A DNA stretch of 64,000 nt from the NCBI GenBank assembly GCA_010909725.1, contig JAACMV010000007.1:1550001-1614000 (forward strand), given 5' to 3'. Numbering within the stretch: the first letter of the stretch is position 1; every line of letters starts with the position of its first letter. Position numbers and translations under genes: made by a program. The stretch comes from Picochlorum sp. 'celeri'. Lineage: Eukaryota > Chlorophyta > Trebouxiophyceae. The notes below the pieces were generated by a model. The model was not told the DNA's origin, did not search any database, and saw only the letters and a list, made by a program, of their open reading frames with translations. Below are positions 35,811 to 47,346 of this stretch, in pieces.

Positions 35811-35822
35811 GGTCACGTGACC
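35811..35822. promoter_or_regulatory. Palindromic G-box GGTCACGTGACC
   Basis: This is a perfect 12-bp palindrome with a CACGTG core, between the divergent SET and HPPD genes. The core is the established binding site of bHLH and bZIP factors in plants; use here is inferred. Confidence 0.45.
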
Positions 35823-35972
35823 TCATCCATGCAAGGTCACATCACAGCCTGAGGAGGCCCCATGTCAAGGCCTCGTGTCCATTCAAAGGATCTCTCTGAT
35901 CCAAAAAACCTTGGACATCCCTCATACACTCTGCTATTGTGTATTACATTGTATTATTTCATTTTAAAGGTG

Positions 35973-37353
35973 ATGGTGGTTCCCATGGGTATTCATTCTG
36001 AGAATGCAGCAGGCGCTGCAACGAGCGCAGGGAATGGAGCACAGCGTACCCTGACTGGTTACAAGGGATTTACGCGATCCAATCCCATGAGTGATCGTTT
36101 CAATGTGAAGAAATTCGATCATGTGGAGTTTTGGTGCGGAGATGCGGTCAACACGTCCCGAAGGTACGGAGCTTTTGGTTGGTTGTGGGTTGAACAAGTT
36201 GAGGCTGATGTGTCACATGGTCTGTAGGTTTGGCTTTGGTTTAGGCATGACAATGGTGGCAAAGTCGGATCAAGGAACTGAGAATCATCACTTTGCGAGT
36301 TATGTGATGAAGAATAATGATATTGTGTTCAGTTTCACAGCTCCATATTCCTCCAAGACTGACAAGAGTAACAGCAAGCCTCCTCTGCCGTACGATGTAG
36401 ATTTTGCTCATGACTTTTTAAAGTCACACGGTCTTGCTGTGCGTGCTCTTGGTATTCGAGTTGACGATGCCGAGAAGGCGTACCAGCTGAGTGTGGAACA
36501 TGGAGCAGTCCCTGTCCAATCTCCAGTAAAGATGAAGGGAGAGGACGGATCAGCCACAGTGATTGCCGAGGTTACCTTGTATGGAAATGTGGTTCTCAGA
36601 TATATATCAGGAGATTATACCGGGGCATTTTTGCCGGGGTATGAAGCGGTGACAGATGTTCCCACCGTTGATTACGGACTGGAAAGAATTGATCATGCTG
36701 TCGGAAATGTGCCCGAACTCCTTCCCACAGTGGACTACATCATGGGGTTCACAGGATTTCATGAATTTGCTGAATTCGTGGCAGAGGATGTTGGGACAGT
36801 GGACTCTGGGCTGAATTCGATGGTATTGGCATCTAATAATGAAATGGTTCTCATTCCAGTGAATGAACCAACATTCAATACTCCCAGGAAAAGTCAGATT
36901 CAGACATTCCTGGAACAGAATGAAGGAGCAGGGTTACAGCATTTGGCCCTCAAAACAAATGATATTTTTAGAACACTGACAGAGATGAGGAACAGGTCGC
37001 ATTTTGGAGGCTTTGAATTCATGCCGAAACCCTCACAAGAGTATTACGATAATTTGCCGAAGAAAATTGGTCCATTTTTAACCCCAAAGCAGTTCAAGTT
37101 GTGCGAAGAATTGGGCCTGTTGGTTGATAAGGATGATCAGGGGGTACTCTTGCAAATTTTCACCAAACCAGTAGGAGATCGGTCCACATTCTTCTTTGAG
37201 ATCATCCAACGCATTTGCATCAGTGAAAACGCAGAGAAAGAGCCAGTAGTCACTGATAAAGACATTGCTGGCTGTGGTGGCTTTGGAAAAGGAAACTTTA
37301 CAGAGCTGTTCAAATCCATTGAAGTGTATGAAACCGAGCTTGGCATCAATTAA
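35973..37353 (+). CDS. HPPD: 4-hydroxyphenylpyruvate dioxygenase
   Basis: HPPD turns 4-hydroxyphenylpyruvate into homogentisate, the precursor of plastoquinone and tocopherol and a step in tyrosine breakdown. Exons 35973-36163 and 36228-37353 (64-nt phase-2 intron) give 438 residues; the junction restores NTSRRFGFGLGM. Family blocks are FDHVEFWCGDA near the N terminus, the C-terminal vicinal-oxygen-chelate domain with iron ligands in ERIDHAVGN, GLQHLALKTND and FFFEIIQRI, and the closing GGFGKGNF. ATG 35985 (MGIHSENAAG) matches plant HPPD starts just as well as 35973. An in-frame ATG at 35862 would add a hydrophobic segment and is less likely. The stop is 25 nt from the NAA50 stop. Confidence 0.95.
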
Positions 37354-37378
37354 ATCTTTGTTACCATCAATAAATCAA

Positions 37379-37963
37379 TTAATTCAATTTGCTTTCCAAA
37401 AGAACGGCATCCCGGGGCTTTACTTTTATGTAATAATTTCTTACCGTCTCAAGAACGACAAATCCATGCTTCAGATAAAATCGAATTGCATCCTCGTTGC
37501 TGACTTGCACATGCAACCTTGCCCGCTCCACCTCTGGAAGGCAGGTCCTGATTGTATCCAGGCATGTGTCTAATAACTTTGATCCAAGTCCTAAATTTCT
37601 ATACGGAGCCAGAACTCCGAGCGTAATGATGTACAATATTGGACCCTGCATGTCAACAAAACAATCAACCCTCCACGCACTGATACCTCTTGGCAGAACC
37701 AAGCATCAACCTACCTCTGGAGTATTTTCTAGTCTGCAAGAGATCCCACCAACAACTTTTCCTCGCAGATGAGCAATCTGAGAAATCTCCCCGCAGGCCA
37801 AAATATCATTATACACCCTTTCAGGATAGTTGATTGGAAAAATGACTTGGTTCAGGGTCTTCAATTTTTGAATGTTCTCCCCACTCACCCCCTCAAAGCA
37901 CACTTCATCCATACAAAACTTCGAGCTATTCATGAAATCACTACAATCCTCTGTACCGCGCAT
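37379..37963 (-). CDS. NAA50: N-alpha-acetyltransferase NAA50
   Basis: NAA50 is a GNAT acetyltransferase acting on protein N termini, often bound to the NatA complex and needed for sister-chromatid cohesion. Exons 37715-37963 and 37379-37645 (69-nt phase-0 intron GAG|GTAGGT...ATGCAG|GGT) give 171 residues, equal to the usual length. Matching blocks are LKTLNQVIFPINYPERVYNDIL, the strand ILYIITLGVLAPYRNLGLGSK with the acetyl-CoA loop RNLGLGSK, LHVQVSNEDAIRFYLKHGF and ETVRNYY. The start ATG at 37961-37963 is the first in frame. It shares a 280-bp divergent promoter with GPN1. Confidence 0.94.
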
Positions 37964-38140
37964 CCTCGAGCCTTTCAATGCTGGATACCCCCCTGCCGTC
38001 CATGTGGGTCCTTGTACAACCCAATGCTGTCGTAACTACTAGTCAGTCAACTCCACCTTGGCTTTATGAATTTGTTTTCACATTAGACCAGGGCTATACC
38101 GTCACCATCACCCTCATCGCCCGAGCATTCCCATGCATCT

Positions 38141-38162
38141 AGATCTCTAATATTAGAGATCT
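38141..38162. promoter_or_regulatory. 22-bp perfect palindrome in the NAA50/GPN1 promoter
   Basis: The half-site AGATCTCTAAT is followed at once by its reverse complement. It lies 81 bp upstream of the GPN1 start. It shares the AGATCTC core with the palindromes at 4643-4683. Confidence 0.45.
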
Positions 38163-38243
38163 CAGCCTGGACCCAGACGAATTAAAATGTTTTTCTGGGG
38201 ATGCATCCGCCATGCAGTATTTAGAATAGAATTTTATGGTGTA

Positions 38244-39220
38244 ATGGGTGACAAGGAGTGCTCTGATAGTGGCCATGAGAAGCCAACGGTCCTGCTCGTG
38301 ATTGGCATGGCTGGTTCAGGCAAGACGAGCTTGATACATCGCATTCAGACACATATAGAAGAGAATGAGAAGGAAGGATACATACTTAACTTGGATCCTG
38401 CTGTTCTCAAAGTCCCATATGAACCGAATGTCGATATCCGGGACACGGTGCGTCTGGGTGCTCTGGCTTGTTCAAACTGTTCGTCTGATTGAATGTACGG
38501 CATGGCATGTAGGTGAACTACAAGAATGTGATGAAACAGTACAATTTAGGGCCTAATGGGGGTATTCTGACCGCTCTCAACCTGTTTGCCACGCGCTTTG
38601 ATCAGGTAGTTGCCCTCTGTGAGAAGCCACGAGACCCTCCGCTCGAGTATGTGATTGCAGACACACCCGGCCAGATTGAGATCTTCACATGGTCAGCATC
38701 AGGGGCTATTATCTCTGAGGCATTCGCATCTGAATTCCCCACTGTGATTGCGTACGTCGTGGATACCCCGCGCTGCTCCTCCCCTCAGACATTCATTGCC
38801 AACATGCTCCAAGCATGCTCCATCATCTACAAGACCAGGCTGCCCATGGTCCTCGTCTTCAACAAAATTGATGTGTGCCATCATTCTTTTGCAACAGAAT
38901 GGATGAAGGACTTTGATGCCTTTGCAAGCGCATTGGATGCCGATCCGAGCTTTTCAGCCTCATTTAGCAGATCTCTCTCCCTCGTCCTCGAGGAATTCTA
39001 TGAGAACATACCCCATGTGGGTGTCTCGGCTGCCACAGGAGAAGGCATGAGCGATCTGTTCAAAACAGTTGACCGTTGTAGAGAAGAGTATAAGAAGGAG
39101 TACCTTCCGTACCTGGAGGAGAGGAAAAAGGCAAGGCAGTATGCAGAAGATGCAAAGAAACAGTCAGACTTGGAAAAACTGCAGCATGATATCAAGAACG
39201 CCAGCATATTCTCAGAGTAG
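38244..39220 (+). CDS. GPN1: GPN-loop GTPase 1 (RNA polymerase II import factor)
   Basis: GPN1 is a dimeric GTPase needed for RNA polymerase II assembly and nuclear import. Exons 38244-38447 and 38513-39220 (65-nt phase-0 intron ACG|GTGCGT...ATGTAG|GTG) give 303 residues. The P loop GMAGSGKTS begins at residue 21. The junction restores DIRDT|VNYKNVMKQYNLGPNGGI with the diagnostic Gly-Pro-Asn loop. ADTPGQIEIFTWSASG, NKIDVCHH and VGVSAATGEGM complete the G motifs, and a charged helix closes the protein. The GQIEIFTWSASG block favours GPN1 over GPN2 or GPN3. An in-frame ATG at 38187 would add 19 hydrophobic residues. Confidence 0.94.
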
Positions 39221-39633
39221 CTGCGTGACTCATGAATACAACATATTGAGCGAGAGATTGTATGTACACCGGAGAGAGACCACCTCCGTTGACCATCGAT
39301 GGCAATCGATGATGAAAGGCCTTTCGAAAGGAGATCTGCGGATGCCCAGATGGCCCATGTGCTAGCGATGATGACCTCCATCCCAATAGCCAGCACCGCA
39401 CCCCATCCCAAAGCAATTCTATTAATACTTTACAATCTACCATTTCAAGAGTCCCCTCTCTGGACCCATCTTGAAAGGTTGTACAGTCTAGGATAGGGTC
39501 GAAGCAACTGTGTATCTGTCACCCCTTGTGCCTTTTGGATATCGCCGTATTCACCTGATTGGATACGGTTCTGATAGTATTTACTGTAGTATTTAAAGTA
39601 ATTCCTATCAAATCGGTCGGAACCGAGGGTCAT
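39192..39633 (-). CDS. Possible small membrane protein (uncertain model)
   Basis: An ATG at 39633 opens a tyrosine-rich exon (39485-39633; FDRNYFKYYSKYYQNRI) whose donor CT|GTACAA, with a 66-nt intron and acceptor TATTAATAG, restores a frame holding a convincing hydrophobic helix (ALGWGAVLAIGMEVIIASTW). A further 49-nt intron (G|GTGTAC...ACGCAG|CT) would end the protein at 39192, three bases short of clearing the GPN1 3' end. The alternative without that intron runs antisense into GPN1. Only 29 bp separate its start from the branching-enzyme start on the other strand, which counts against it. Family not recognised. Confidence 0.33.
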
Positions 39634-39662
39634 TACAGTTGAGATACGTGTGCCAATACGTC

Positions 39663-42333
39663 ATGGTCAGTTCTGCCTTGTCCAATCTCGGGCACCGAGG
39701 ACTCGGACGAGTGAGACAATCCCTATCATTGGGACATAAAAGACAGCATGGGGGTCGTAAGGGTATAGCATGTACGTGATTACTGTTTTGTGATGGGGTA
39801 TATCTGCCCTCGTGATTGTGTCCAACGCACTCGACTGACCCCGAGGAATTGTTCGATTTTTACAGATGCCAGTGGTGAAGACAAGCCCAGTACCCCTCTG
39901 GAGGTGTTGAAGAAGGAGAATGAGATTTTGAAGGAGTCCATAGCTGAAGCAGAGGCAGGAGTGGAAGAGTTGACCTCTGAGCTGGAGGGTGCAGGGGTGG
40001 ACCTGGACACTCCAGTGCCTGTGGTTGCCCAGGAGGAGGCAAAGACGTCGGAGGACTTTTGGTCTCCGATTCAGCAGCCGGCACCAGGGGGAGAGTTTGT
40101 GGAAGAGCACGGGTTGATGTCTCCAGTGCCGGAGCATGATGGGACTGCGTGTTTGCAGTGGGATGATTCTCTGTGGAGCCATGCTGATCATTTCAGGTAT
40201 AGATGGAACATTTTCAAATCGATCAGACATGCCATCGACACGAACGAGGGTGGAATGGAAACATTTACCAAGGGATATAACAGGTTTGGTCTGAACAGAG
40301 GGGAGCATGAGGGCAAGACTGGTGTTTGGTACAGGGAATGGGCACCAGGGGCCAAGGCCATTGCGTTGATTGGAGAATTCAACGATTGGGAACCAAAGCC
40401 AGAGCATTGGGCTATTAAGAACGATTTTGGGACGTTTGAGCTGTTCTTGCCTGATAATGCAGATGGCACATGGGCAGTTCCTCACAGAAGCAAGGTGAAG
40501 ATCAGATTGGAGACTGCATATGGGGAGTTCGTGGAGCGTATCCCGGCTTGGATCAAGTGGGCGACGCAAGAATGGAATGAGATTCAGTTCAATGGTGTGT
40601 ACTGGGAGCCTCCAGAGAAGGGAGAGCCTGGAGTCTTGGAGGATGGCAAGTCTTACACGTTCAAGTATCCAAGGCCACCTCGTCCTAGAAACTTGCGAAT
40701 CTATGAATGCCACGTTGGAATGTCCTCAGAGGAGCCAAAAGTGAACAGTTATATCGAATTCAGAGACGAAATGTTGCCAAGAATCAGGAAGTTGGGATAC
40801 AATGCCATTCAAATCATGGCAATTCAGGAACATGCATATTATGGATCTTTTGGATACCATGTGACAAACTTCTTCGGGACATCCTCTCGCTGCGGAACTC
40901 CTGATGAATTGAAGTCCATGATTGATGAGGCTCACAGGCTTGGCATTACCGTCCTCATGGATATTGTTCATTCGCATGCAAGCAAGAACACCATGGATGG
41001 CATCAATATGTTTGATGGTACTGATGGGATGTACTTCCATGGAGGAGGCAGAGGATATCACTGGATGTGGGATTCCAGATGTTTCAACTATGGAAATTGG
41101 GAAACTCTTCGATTCCTGTTGTCCAACTCGCGATATTGGGTGGATGAATTCAAGTTTGACGGGTACAGATTTGATGGTGTCACTTCCATGATGTACCATC
41201 ACCATGGCCTCCAAACAACCTTCACAGGCAACTATGATGAGTACTTTGGGATGTCTACAGACGTCGAGGCCGTTGTCTACCTGATGCTCATGAACAATAT
41301 GCTCCATGATTTGTTCCCAAGTATTGTCACAATCGGAGAGGATGTCTCAGGAATGCCATCCTTCTGCCGCCCATGGCACGAGGGTGGAGTCGGTTTTGAC
41401 TACAGACTTCAGATGGCAATTGCTGACAAGTGGATTGAAGTTCTCTCCAAGTGTGACGATTACTCATGGGACTTGGGAAATATCATCCACACCCTGACAA
41501 ACAGGAGGTATGCTGAAGCATGTGTGGGGTACGCTGAGAGCCATGACCAAGCCCTGGTTGGTGATAAGACCATTGCTTTCTGGCTGATGGACAAGGATAT
41601 GTATGACTACATGGCTGCTCGAGGAGTAGGTCCGCAGAGCCCAGTTGTTGACAGGGGTATTGCTCTGCACAAGATGATCAGGTTGTTGACCATGACCCTT
41701 GGCGGGGAGAGCTACCTGAATTTCATGGGCAACGAATTCGGTCATCCAGAGTGGATCGACTTCCCAAGAGATGATACATACGATACCTCGACAGGAGCAT
41801 TTGTTCCTGGAAATGGAGGCTCTTTGGATAAATGCCGCAGACGGTGGGATCTTGTTGATTCAGAAGTGCTCCGCTACAAGGAGATGAACTACTTTGACGC
41901 CGCCATGCAGCACCTGGATAAGGCATTCGGATTTGTTGGAGCTCCTCATGAATGGGTTTCGAGGAAAGACGAAGGCGACAAGATTGTTGTCGTTGAGAGA
42001 GGTGACCTTGTGATGGTGTTCAATTTCCATCCAACACAATCATACTCTGACTATAGGGTGGGTTGCAACAAACCAGGATCATACAAAGTAGTTTTATCAT
42101 CAGACGAAGAGGTGTTTGGCGGATGGAACAATGTCACGAAGAACTCTGACACAGAGTTCATGGCACACGAGGGCAATTATGACAACAGACCATATTCTTT
42201 CCAGGTGTACGCCCCAAGCAGAACAGTGGTGGTGTATGCCCCAAGTGAGTTTGTCGACAGCTCCGCAGACTCGCTCCCAACCGGTGTTCCAGGATTAGGT
42301 GTGAAAGGCCGAGGTCCATATTATGCCATGTGA
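39663..42333 (+). CDS. SBE: Starch branching enzyme (1,4-alpha-glucan branching enzyme)
   Basis: The enzyme cuts alpha-1,4 glucan chains and rejoins them by alpha-1,6 bonds in starch synthesis in the plastid. Exon 1 (39663-39771) encodes an Arg/Gly/Ser-rich transit peptide. A 94-nt phase-1 intron leads to exon 2 (39866-42333); the total is 858 residues. After a coiled-coil-like stretch come a CBM48 domain ([23 protein letters not shown]), the GH13 barrel with [13 protein letters not shown], nucleophile Asp473 ([11 protein letters not shown]), acid/base Glu528 (IGEDVSGMP) and YAESHDQAL, and the all-beta C domain. The closing block with [12 protein letters not shown] fits eukaryotic SBEs. TGTAA lies at 42422-42426. 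Confidence 0.96.
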
Positions 42334-42535
42334 TCCAGTGTCTCATGCCCCTCAGATATGTGATTTAGGATCAACGCACGCACGTCGTCAACCAGTTTTA
42401 TGAATTACATATTCGTTTGAATGTAATACCGAAATTTTGAGATCAATAGTGTCCTCGATGATCCCTCAGCGGGAATAAAGACTTGAACGGAATTGGACAA
42501 CGGGAGAATAAGAAAACCACTTTGCCACAGCAGGC

Positions 42536-44941
42536 ATGCCGACACAGGAGTATTTAATAAAGTACATTGAAGCTTCTGCGAGGTATCAGGAGCTTCCCAC
42601 GCGTCTGAAGCTCGTTATATCTGAGGATGAATGGACGAAACGGTTCGTTGCAGTAACGCATGTGCATCATTGATTCCGATCTCGAGTAATTAACATTTTG
42701 TTCTGATTTTGAAAAGGGTCAAGGAGTATTGCGTGCATCGAGGGATGTCCTGGGAAACCTCACCAGCCAGGACGGTCTGTGACGAGAGGACGTACTATGA
42801 AACTCTCCTCTCAGAGTTTCGGATGCTGAACAGGGTGCGTGATTCATTCGACGCTGACGTACAAATCGGTTGGTAAAGATGCCATCTTTTCCATGCAGAT
42901 ATTTCCGTACCATTTGGGAGAGTACATTTGCAGAGTCTTGAGAGTCAGTCCTTTCAGGTACTACAAGGACATTCTGGCAAATAGCATGAAAGAGGATAAT
43001 CCGTATGACTCTATCCCTAACTTCACAGCTGCTGATGCGCTCAAGGTAGTGGGAGTGGGGAGGAATGAGTACATTGCAATCATGCAGCAGGCCAAGTCCA
43101 AAAGGCTCATGTGGAGGGTGAACAAGGGCTTGGTACGGGATCTGCTTCCAGAGAGACCGAGATCTGTGCAGCCAGCGCCGTGGTGGCGCGTGTGTGTCGT
43201 AAATTTGGGAGAAGTGGAGTTTAGAACGATGAGTGCAGCAGAAGCAGAAGTTTGTCGACTGGCTGCAAATTATGCTGATGGGGCTCCATACAAAATGTTG
43301 GATCCACACGCTGTCTTTTCCCTGTATACGAGAGAATTGGTGTGGTTCAATATACCCATTAGCCCAGAAGACCAGGTTTCTATACCTCCATTGGAAGGTT
43401 TTGTGTCGAACAAGACTTCCTCCGTGTCTTCTATCGATGGGATTGACCCTCTAGAGACATTGCTATATCAAATATTTGTGGCAGCCTCTGAGAGGGTACG
43501 AGTTGTTGAGCTCGCTGACATTTTGAACATTCCCATGGATAATTTGAAAGTAGGGATATCGATGGCATGTCGTTTGGGATTTTGCAACAAGCTCTCGTCG
43601 TCGCCAGAGGCATCCCTGTCAAATTCAGCCCACAGCACGGGAGACTTTTCCCCAGGGGGGGACATGCTGCAGGAGGCCATGGCTTCGCCAGCAAGCGTAC
43701 AGGGAGAACTAGAATTGGGATCGCCATATAATGAACTAAAGACGAAAATAGGGAAGAGTGTGGCCTTTGTGGTGGATTCTGCAGTGACAGGATACCTCAT
43801 GATGGGTGCTCTGACTCCTGAGGTGAAGAAGCACTCGGTCACCCTCTTTGAGGGAGGAAGAGTCTATGGTGCCAGTGTCATCAACGAGCTTATAGATGGA
43901 TTGCAGTCAAGTGTTGAAATATCAAAGGATTTCGAGGGCGAGATGCTCAATCTTGCAGCCACTGCTGCCAGCATGGCAGCAGTACTGAAATGCCTCCAAT
44001 CGCAGAATCGTCCCATCGAGCTGCTACGTAAGGAATCCATGGAATCCCTTCCTCTAGCAAAGGCGGAACGAATTTTGTCTCATTCTTATGACATAATAGT
44101 CCCCGCGGCAGGCTTGACAGGACCATCATTGCCGTGCTCCATATCTTCAGGTCCTGCAAACTTTGGACCACTGCCGGCATCCCTGACTCCTTGGATGAAT
44201 ATTGCCCTCTACAAGCATGGTGGCCTTGGACCCAAATCACTCATCATTCCTGCTGGTCATCGGCTTCATCATCTTCCAAACTTTATATCAGACACCAATT
44301 CGGCAGTGATGCTGTGGAGATGGGACGGAATGAAGACAGGGCTGAAGGCAGAAGATCCACTAATTATTTCTTCGAGATGCTCGTTGGCCATTATCAATTC
44401 GCTACTTACGAGCACTGCTGTACTAATACAGTCTGTTGACAGTGAAAATATAGAGAACGATGGAAACAGCCCCGCGATTGTGCACGTTCCACTTCCCCTC
44501 TCAATCCAAGAGTCCAGCGAAGAGGATATGGTGACCAGCCCCGCATTTTCAGCTCATCATGGACAGATGACCGAGGTACACTACCACCCAAAAATACAGC
44601 GAGCTATGGAGGAGATGGGGATTTCTCAAAGCATTGGATCCGTCCAATTCATGCGGATGAAGAGAAATGGCAACTGGACATGGGTTCCACTTGGGGTATG
44701 GCTTGGCATCCCATTGTCACCCGTGCCCTTGTGCTTGCACGTGTGCGAAACTCTAGAAAAGATGGAATTTTTGTCTCATGAGTCGTGTGAGCAACAAAGA
44801 CGTGGCCAAACAAAGTTGCAGCAGATCCTACATGATCTTATAGACTCCCACGTCCAGCCAGGGCAGCACTTGCCAATGCAGTGTGTTGGCCTTGATGAGA
44901 CTGGTGTCTTTGTCCACGCTGATACGTTTTTACATTCATGA
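42536..44941 (+). CDS. FAM91: FAM91 family protein (WDR11-complex, trans-Golgi tethering)
   Basis: FAM91A1 works with WDR11 to capture endosome-derived vesicles at the trans-Golgi network in animals. Three exons (42536-42642, 42717-42834, 42899-44941) give 755 residues, somewhat shorter than animal FAM91A1 (838). Introns are 74 nt (acceptor GAAAAG, weak) and 64 nt. Matching blocks are FPYHLGEYICRVLRVSPFRYY, YDSIPNFTAADALKVVGVGRN, RDLLPERP, VSIPPLEGFVSNK and the winged-helix-like ETLLYQIFVAASERVRVVELA. The FAM91_C domain follows from about residue 320 (IGKSVAFVVDSAVTGYLMMGALTPEVKKH). Acidic and Ser-rich linkers lie between the domains. Confidence 0.88.
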
Positions 44942-45042
44942 ATTTTTTTATCAAATGGATGACGAAATCAAATGAAAATTTTTTTGAAAGGAAAAAACAA
45001 CCAAACCTTGTCTGAAGTCAATCATTTTCAGAACACAGATTG

Positions 45043-45994
45043 TCAAACCTGCATTACAGATGTTGGAGAACAGTCATTTTCGTCATACGTTACGTGCTTC
45101 TTATTGTTATTCAAAGGACACTGGATTGTTTTAAAATCTCCCAATCCACACAAAATTGCCGCCATTGTCGAATCAATCATATTTTGCATTGTTCCTTCAA
45201 AACTGTCGGTGGTAGTAGGGTCTTGCACGACATGAACAGGAAGAGATGGCTGTGTGAACAACCCACGATACTCCCTGATCATTAAACAGCAGGCATCCTG
45301 TATCACGCCTGTGTTTTGCAGCCCATGCTCGTCTTCGATTCCAAAAATCGGGGGAGAGAACAAGGTTGCCAATTTCTCCAAGCACCCTTCCCTGTCCTGC
45401 TGGTTCAAATAAAAGTGATGCAACAATTCAAACAATGGGAACATGGCCTCCAAGATGAATGGTTCCGTCTCCATCAACACAGTCTTGATCACACTGAACA
45501 TGGACCCCTTGTTTGTTGCAATCCCAGAACTCATCTTCCACACAGCCTCCACTGGGAGCATTGGCTCTGGCAGGGAAGACAGCCAGAGAATCAACAAATT
45601 CGCTGCATCCTCGACTGACACCCTCTTCTGAGCATTCTTGCCTTTTAAAGGCCTCCTTCCTTCGTCATACGCGTACTTCAACTGCAGAAGCTTCTTCCTG
45701 TTCATTGGTCCCGAGAACAAGTCGTGTCCTTTCAGACCAAACTTTGACAAAAGTTTGACACAGTCAAACAACACCACCGGAAAAAGTCCCTGCCGTGCCA
45801 AATCCTACATTAATCTCAGAAATAGATCAATGAGCCATTCATATCACCATTACCGTCACCAATACGAGGTACGAACAACCACTAGGGTAGGGTAACTCCC
45901 GATCCTACTACTCCAGCCCACATGTGACGCATCAGCGTACCTTTAAACTACAGCCAAACGCGACTGACTGATAATGAAGTGGGAAGTCGTTCAT
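45043..45994 (-). CDS. RhoGAP-domain protein lacking the canonical arginine finger
   Basis: Exons 45941-45994 (MNDFPLHYQSVAFGCSLK) and 45043-45804, split by a 136-nt phase-0 intron, give 271 residues. The fold blocks of RhoGAP domains are present: FGCSLKDLARQGLFPVVLFDCVKLLSKFGL, SVEDAANLLILWLSSLPEPMLP and a downstream helix FELLHHFYLNQQDREGC. At the arginine-finger loop the sequence reads HDLFSGPMNRKK where active GAPs have GIFR. The protein may bind a Rho/Rop GTPase without activating hydrolysis, as in some plant RhoGAP-like proteins. The remaining C-terminal 60 residues show no known motif. Confidence 0.78.
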
Positions 45995-46330
45995 ATTGAA
46001 CGCGTGTTGTGCACCTGGGCTCGGATGGAATCAAAAGCCAAGTCAGCGCGTAACAATACGAGTTGTTGCTGCGACACGATTCTCTCTGTGTGACCTAGAT
46101 CATCATACAGGCAAACATCAGATCAAATGAATTAAATAGTTTTTGCCACAAATGTACTGTGTACGAGGGAGTGTTGGAGATGCTAAAGAATCCAAAGACG
46201 CATCTCATATCATGGGATATCCCACGTCGATACCCTAGTCTATCTGTCCCTTCACGTCTACTCTCTGACCGGTCTTATCGAAGAAGAAGAAGAAAGAAGA
46301 TACCCTGAATCTAACGAGAGAGACGTTGAA
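45995..46330. other. Intergenic region upstream of the RhoGAP gene
   Basis: This 336-bp stretch lies between the RhoGAP start (minus strand) and the NIPSNAP stop. I see no gene, repeat or palindrome of note in it. Confidence 0.5.
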
Positions 46331-47104
46331 TCAGCAGTCGTACCAATATCCTGATCTAAAATGCTGCACGCGAGGAGTAATAGTCTTGATGCATTCTCGC
46401 CAGCTATCGACGCTTCTGCTCGCCTGTCTCGCCAAAATGCACGTCTGTGCAGTTGGGTATTTCCAAATCTCGACAAGGTTGTTCAGTATGCCCACATCTG
46501 TATACCCAAAGAAGACGAGCTCGGACTCCAGGCCCTGATCCGAGGCGGCCTGAATCTTCTCGGGAATGGCCTTCTGGAAGGCCTCAAGGACGCTGGGGAT
46601 GGTGTCATATCCTGCCTGGAACTGGTACTCTCTAATTTCCAGCATGGCTCCTCTCGTCATTGCTCCTCCGGAAGGGGCAGATGTACTCATCATGATGTTT
46701 GATGCAGGTTTGTATATCGCATTCTTCTGCGCAGTCATCATGTCTTTCGCCCGAGGCAAGTATTCCTGGGCCCACTCGTGTGACTCTGAAGCTTTCCTAC
46801 GAACGTCGTCTCTGTGATCGAAATCCTTGTATTTGTACAGATGGAGGAACGAATTCAACTCCTCAGACCCTATATCTGATTTGTACATTCCGATCACAGG
46901 CAAGAGCGATGTCCGCAGGTCCCTGGTTGAGTTGACAAGGCTCATAAACTCTCCAAACATGTTTGGCTTGATGGTGTAGTTCCTGACCTCCACCATATAG
47001 TCATTGTCCATGCCATGGATTGAAGAACTATATCTGATACATTTGGACAATCCTCCAAGCCCACCGAGACGCCCAGCCCTCTTCAATGCCCCCGCAACGA
47101 CCAT
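46331..47104 (-). CDS. NIPSNAP family protein, probably mitochondrial
   Basis: The 257-residue protein has a basic, Gly/Arg/Leu-rich N terminus (VVAGALKRAGRLGGLGGLSK) that fits a mitochondrial presequence. Two ferredoxin-like NIPSNAP repeats follow, the first beginning MVEVRNYTIKPNMFGEFMSLV and the second MLEIREYQFQAGYDTIPSVLEAF. The conserved block VEIWKYPTAQTCILAR closes the second repeat. NIPSNAP proteins sit on mitochondria and have been linked to mitophagy signalling in animals; the role in algae is not known. Start ATG at 47102-47104. Confidence 0.88.
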   Translation of the reverse strand: MVVAGALKRAGRLGGLGGLSKCIRYSSSIHGMDNDYMVEVRNYTIKPNMFGEFMSLVNSTRDLRTSLLPVIGMYKSDIGSEELNSFLHLYKYKDFDHRDDVRRKASESHEWAQEYLPRAKDMMTAQKNAIYKPASNIMMSTSAPSGGAMTRGAMLEIREYQFQAGYDTIPSVLEAFQKAIPEKIQAASDQGLESELVFFGYTDVGILNNLVEIWKYPTAQTCILARQASRSVDSWRECIKTITPRVQHFRSGYWYDC

Positions 47105-47346
47105 GCTCTACAGCAAAATTCTGCTCTTGTGACCAACAAATGCCTTTCACTCGGACACCGATGCAACTATTATGTACTATTTATTACCATTAATCAGGTC
47201 TGGATGAGTCATGTGCCATGGTGGCATTGTAGGCATTTTGAGCAATGCTCATGATGAATTCACCATAGAATGGATGGGATCCCCGAAGCCATGCTTTAAT
47301 TCATTGTAAATATCTATAATGAGATATATAATGAGATAGCATAGCA

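Noticed and set aside
39421..39442. 22-nt mini-intron (GTAGAT...TAATAG) as in nucleomorph genes
   Set aside because: It would leave a stop just upstream. A 66-nt intron with the same acceptor gives a better frame and fits the normal intron size here.
39667..40713. A 348-codon open frame on the minus strand
   Set aside because: It lies antisense to the starch branching enzyme, has no family features, and follows from codon bias of the real gene.
42719..43309. A 196-codon minus-strand frame
   Set aside because: It is antisense to the well-supported FAM91 gene and shows no domain features.
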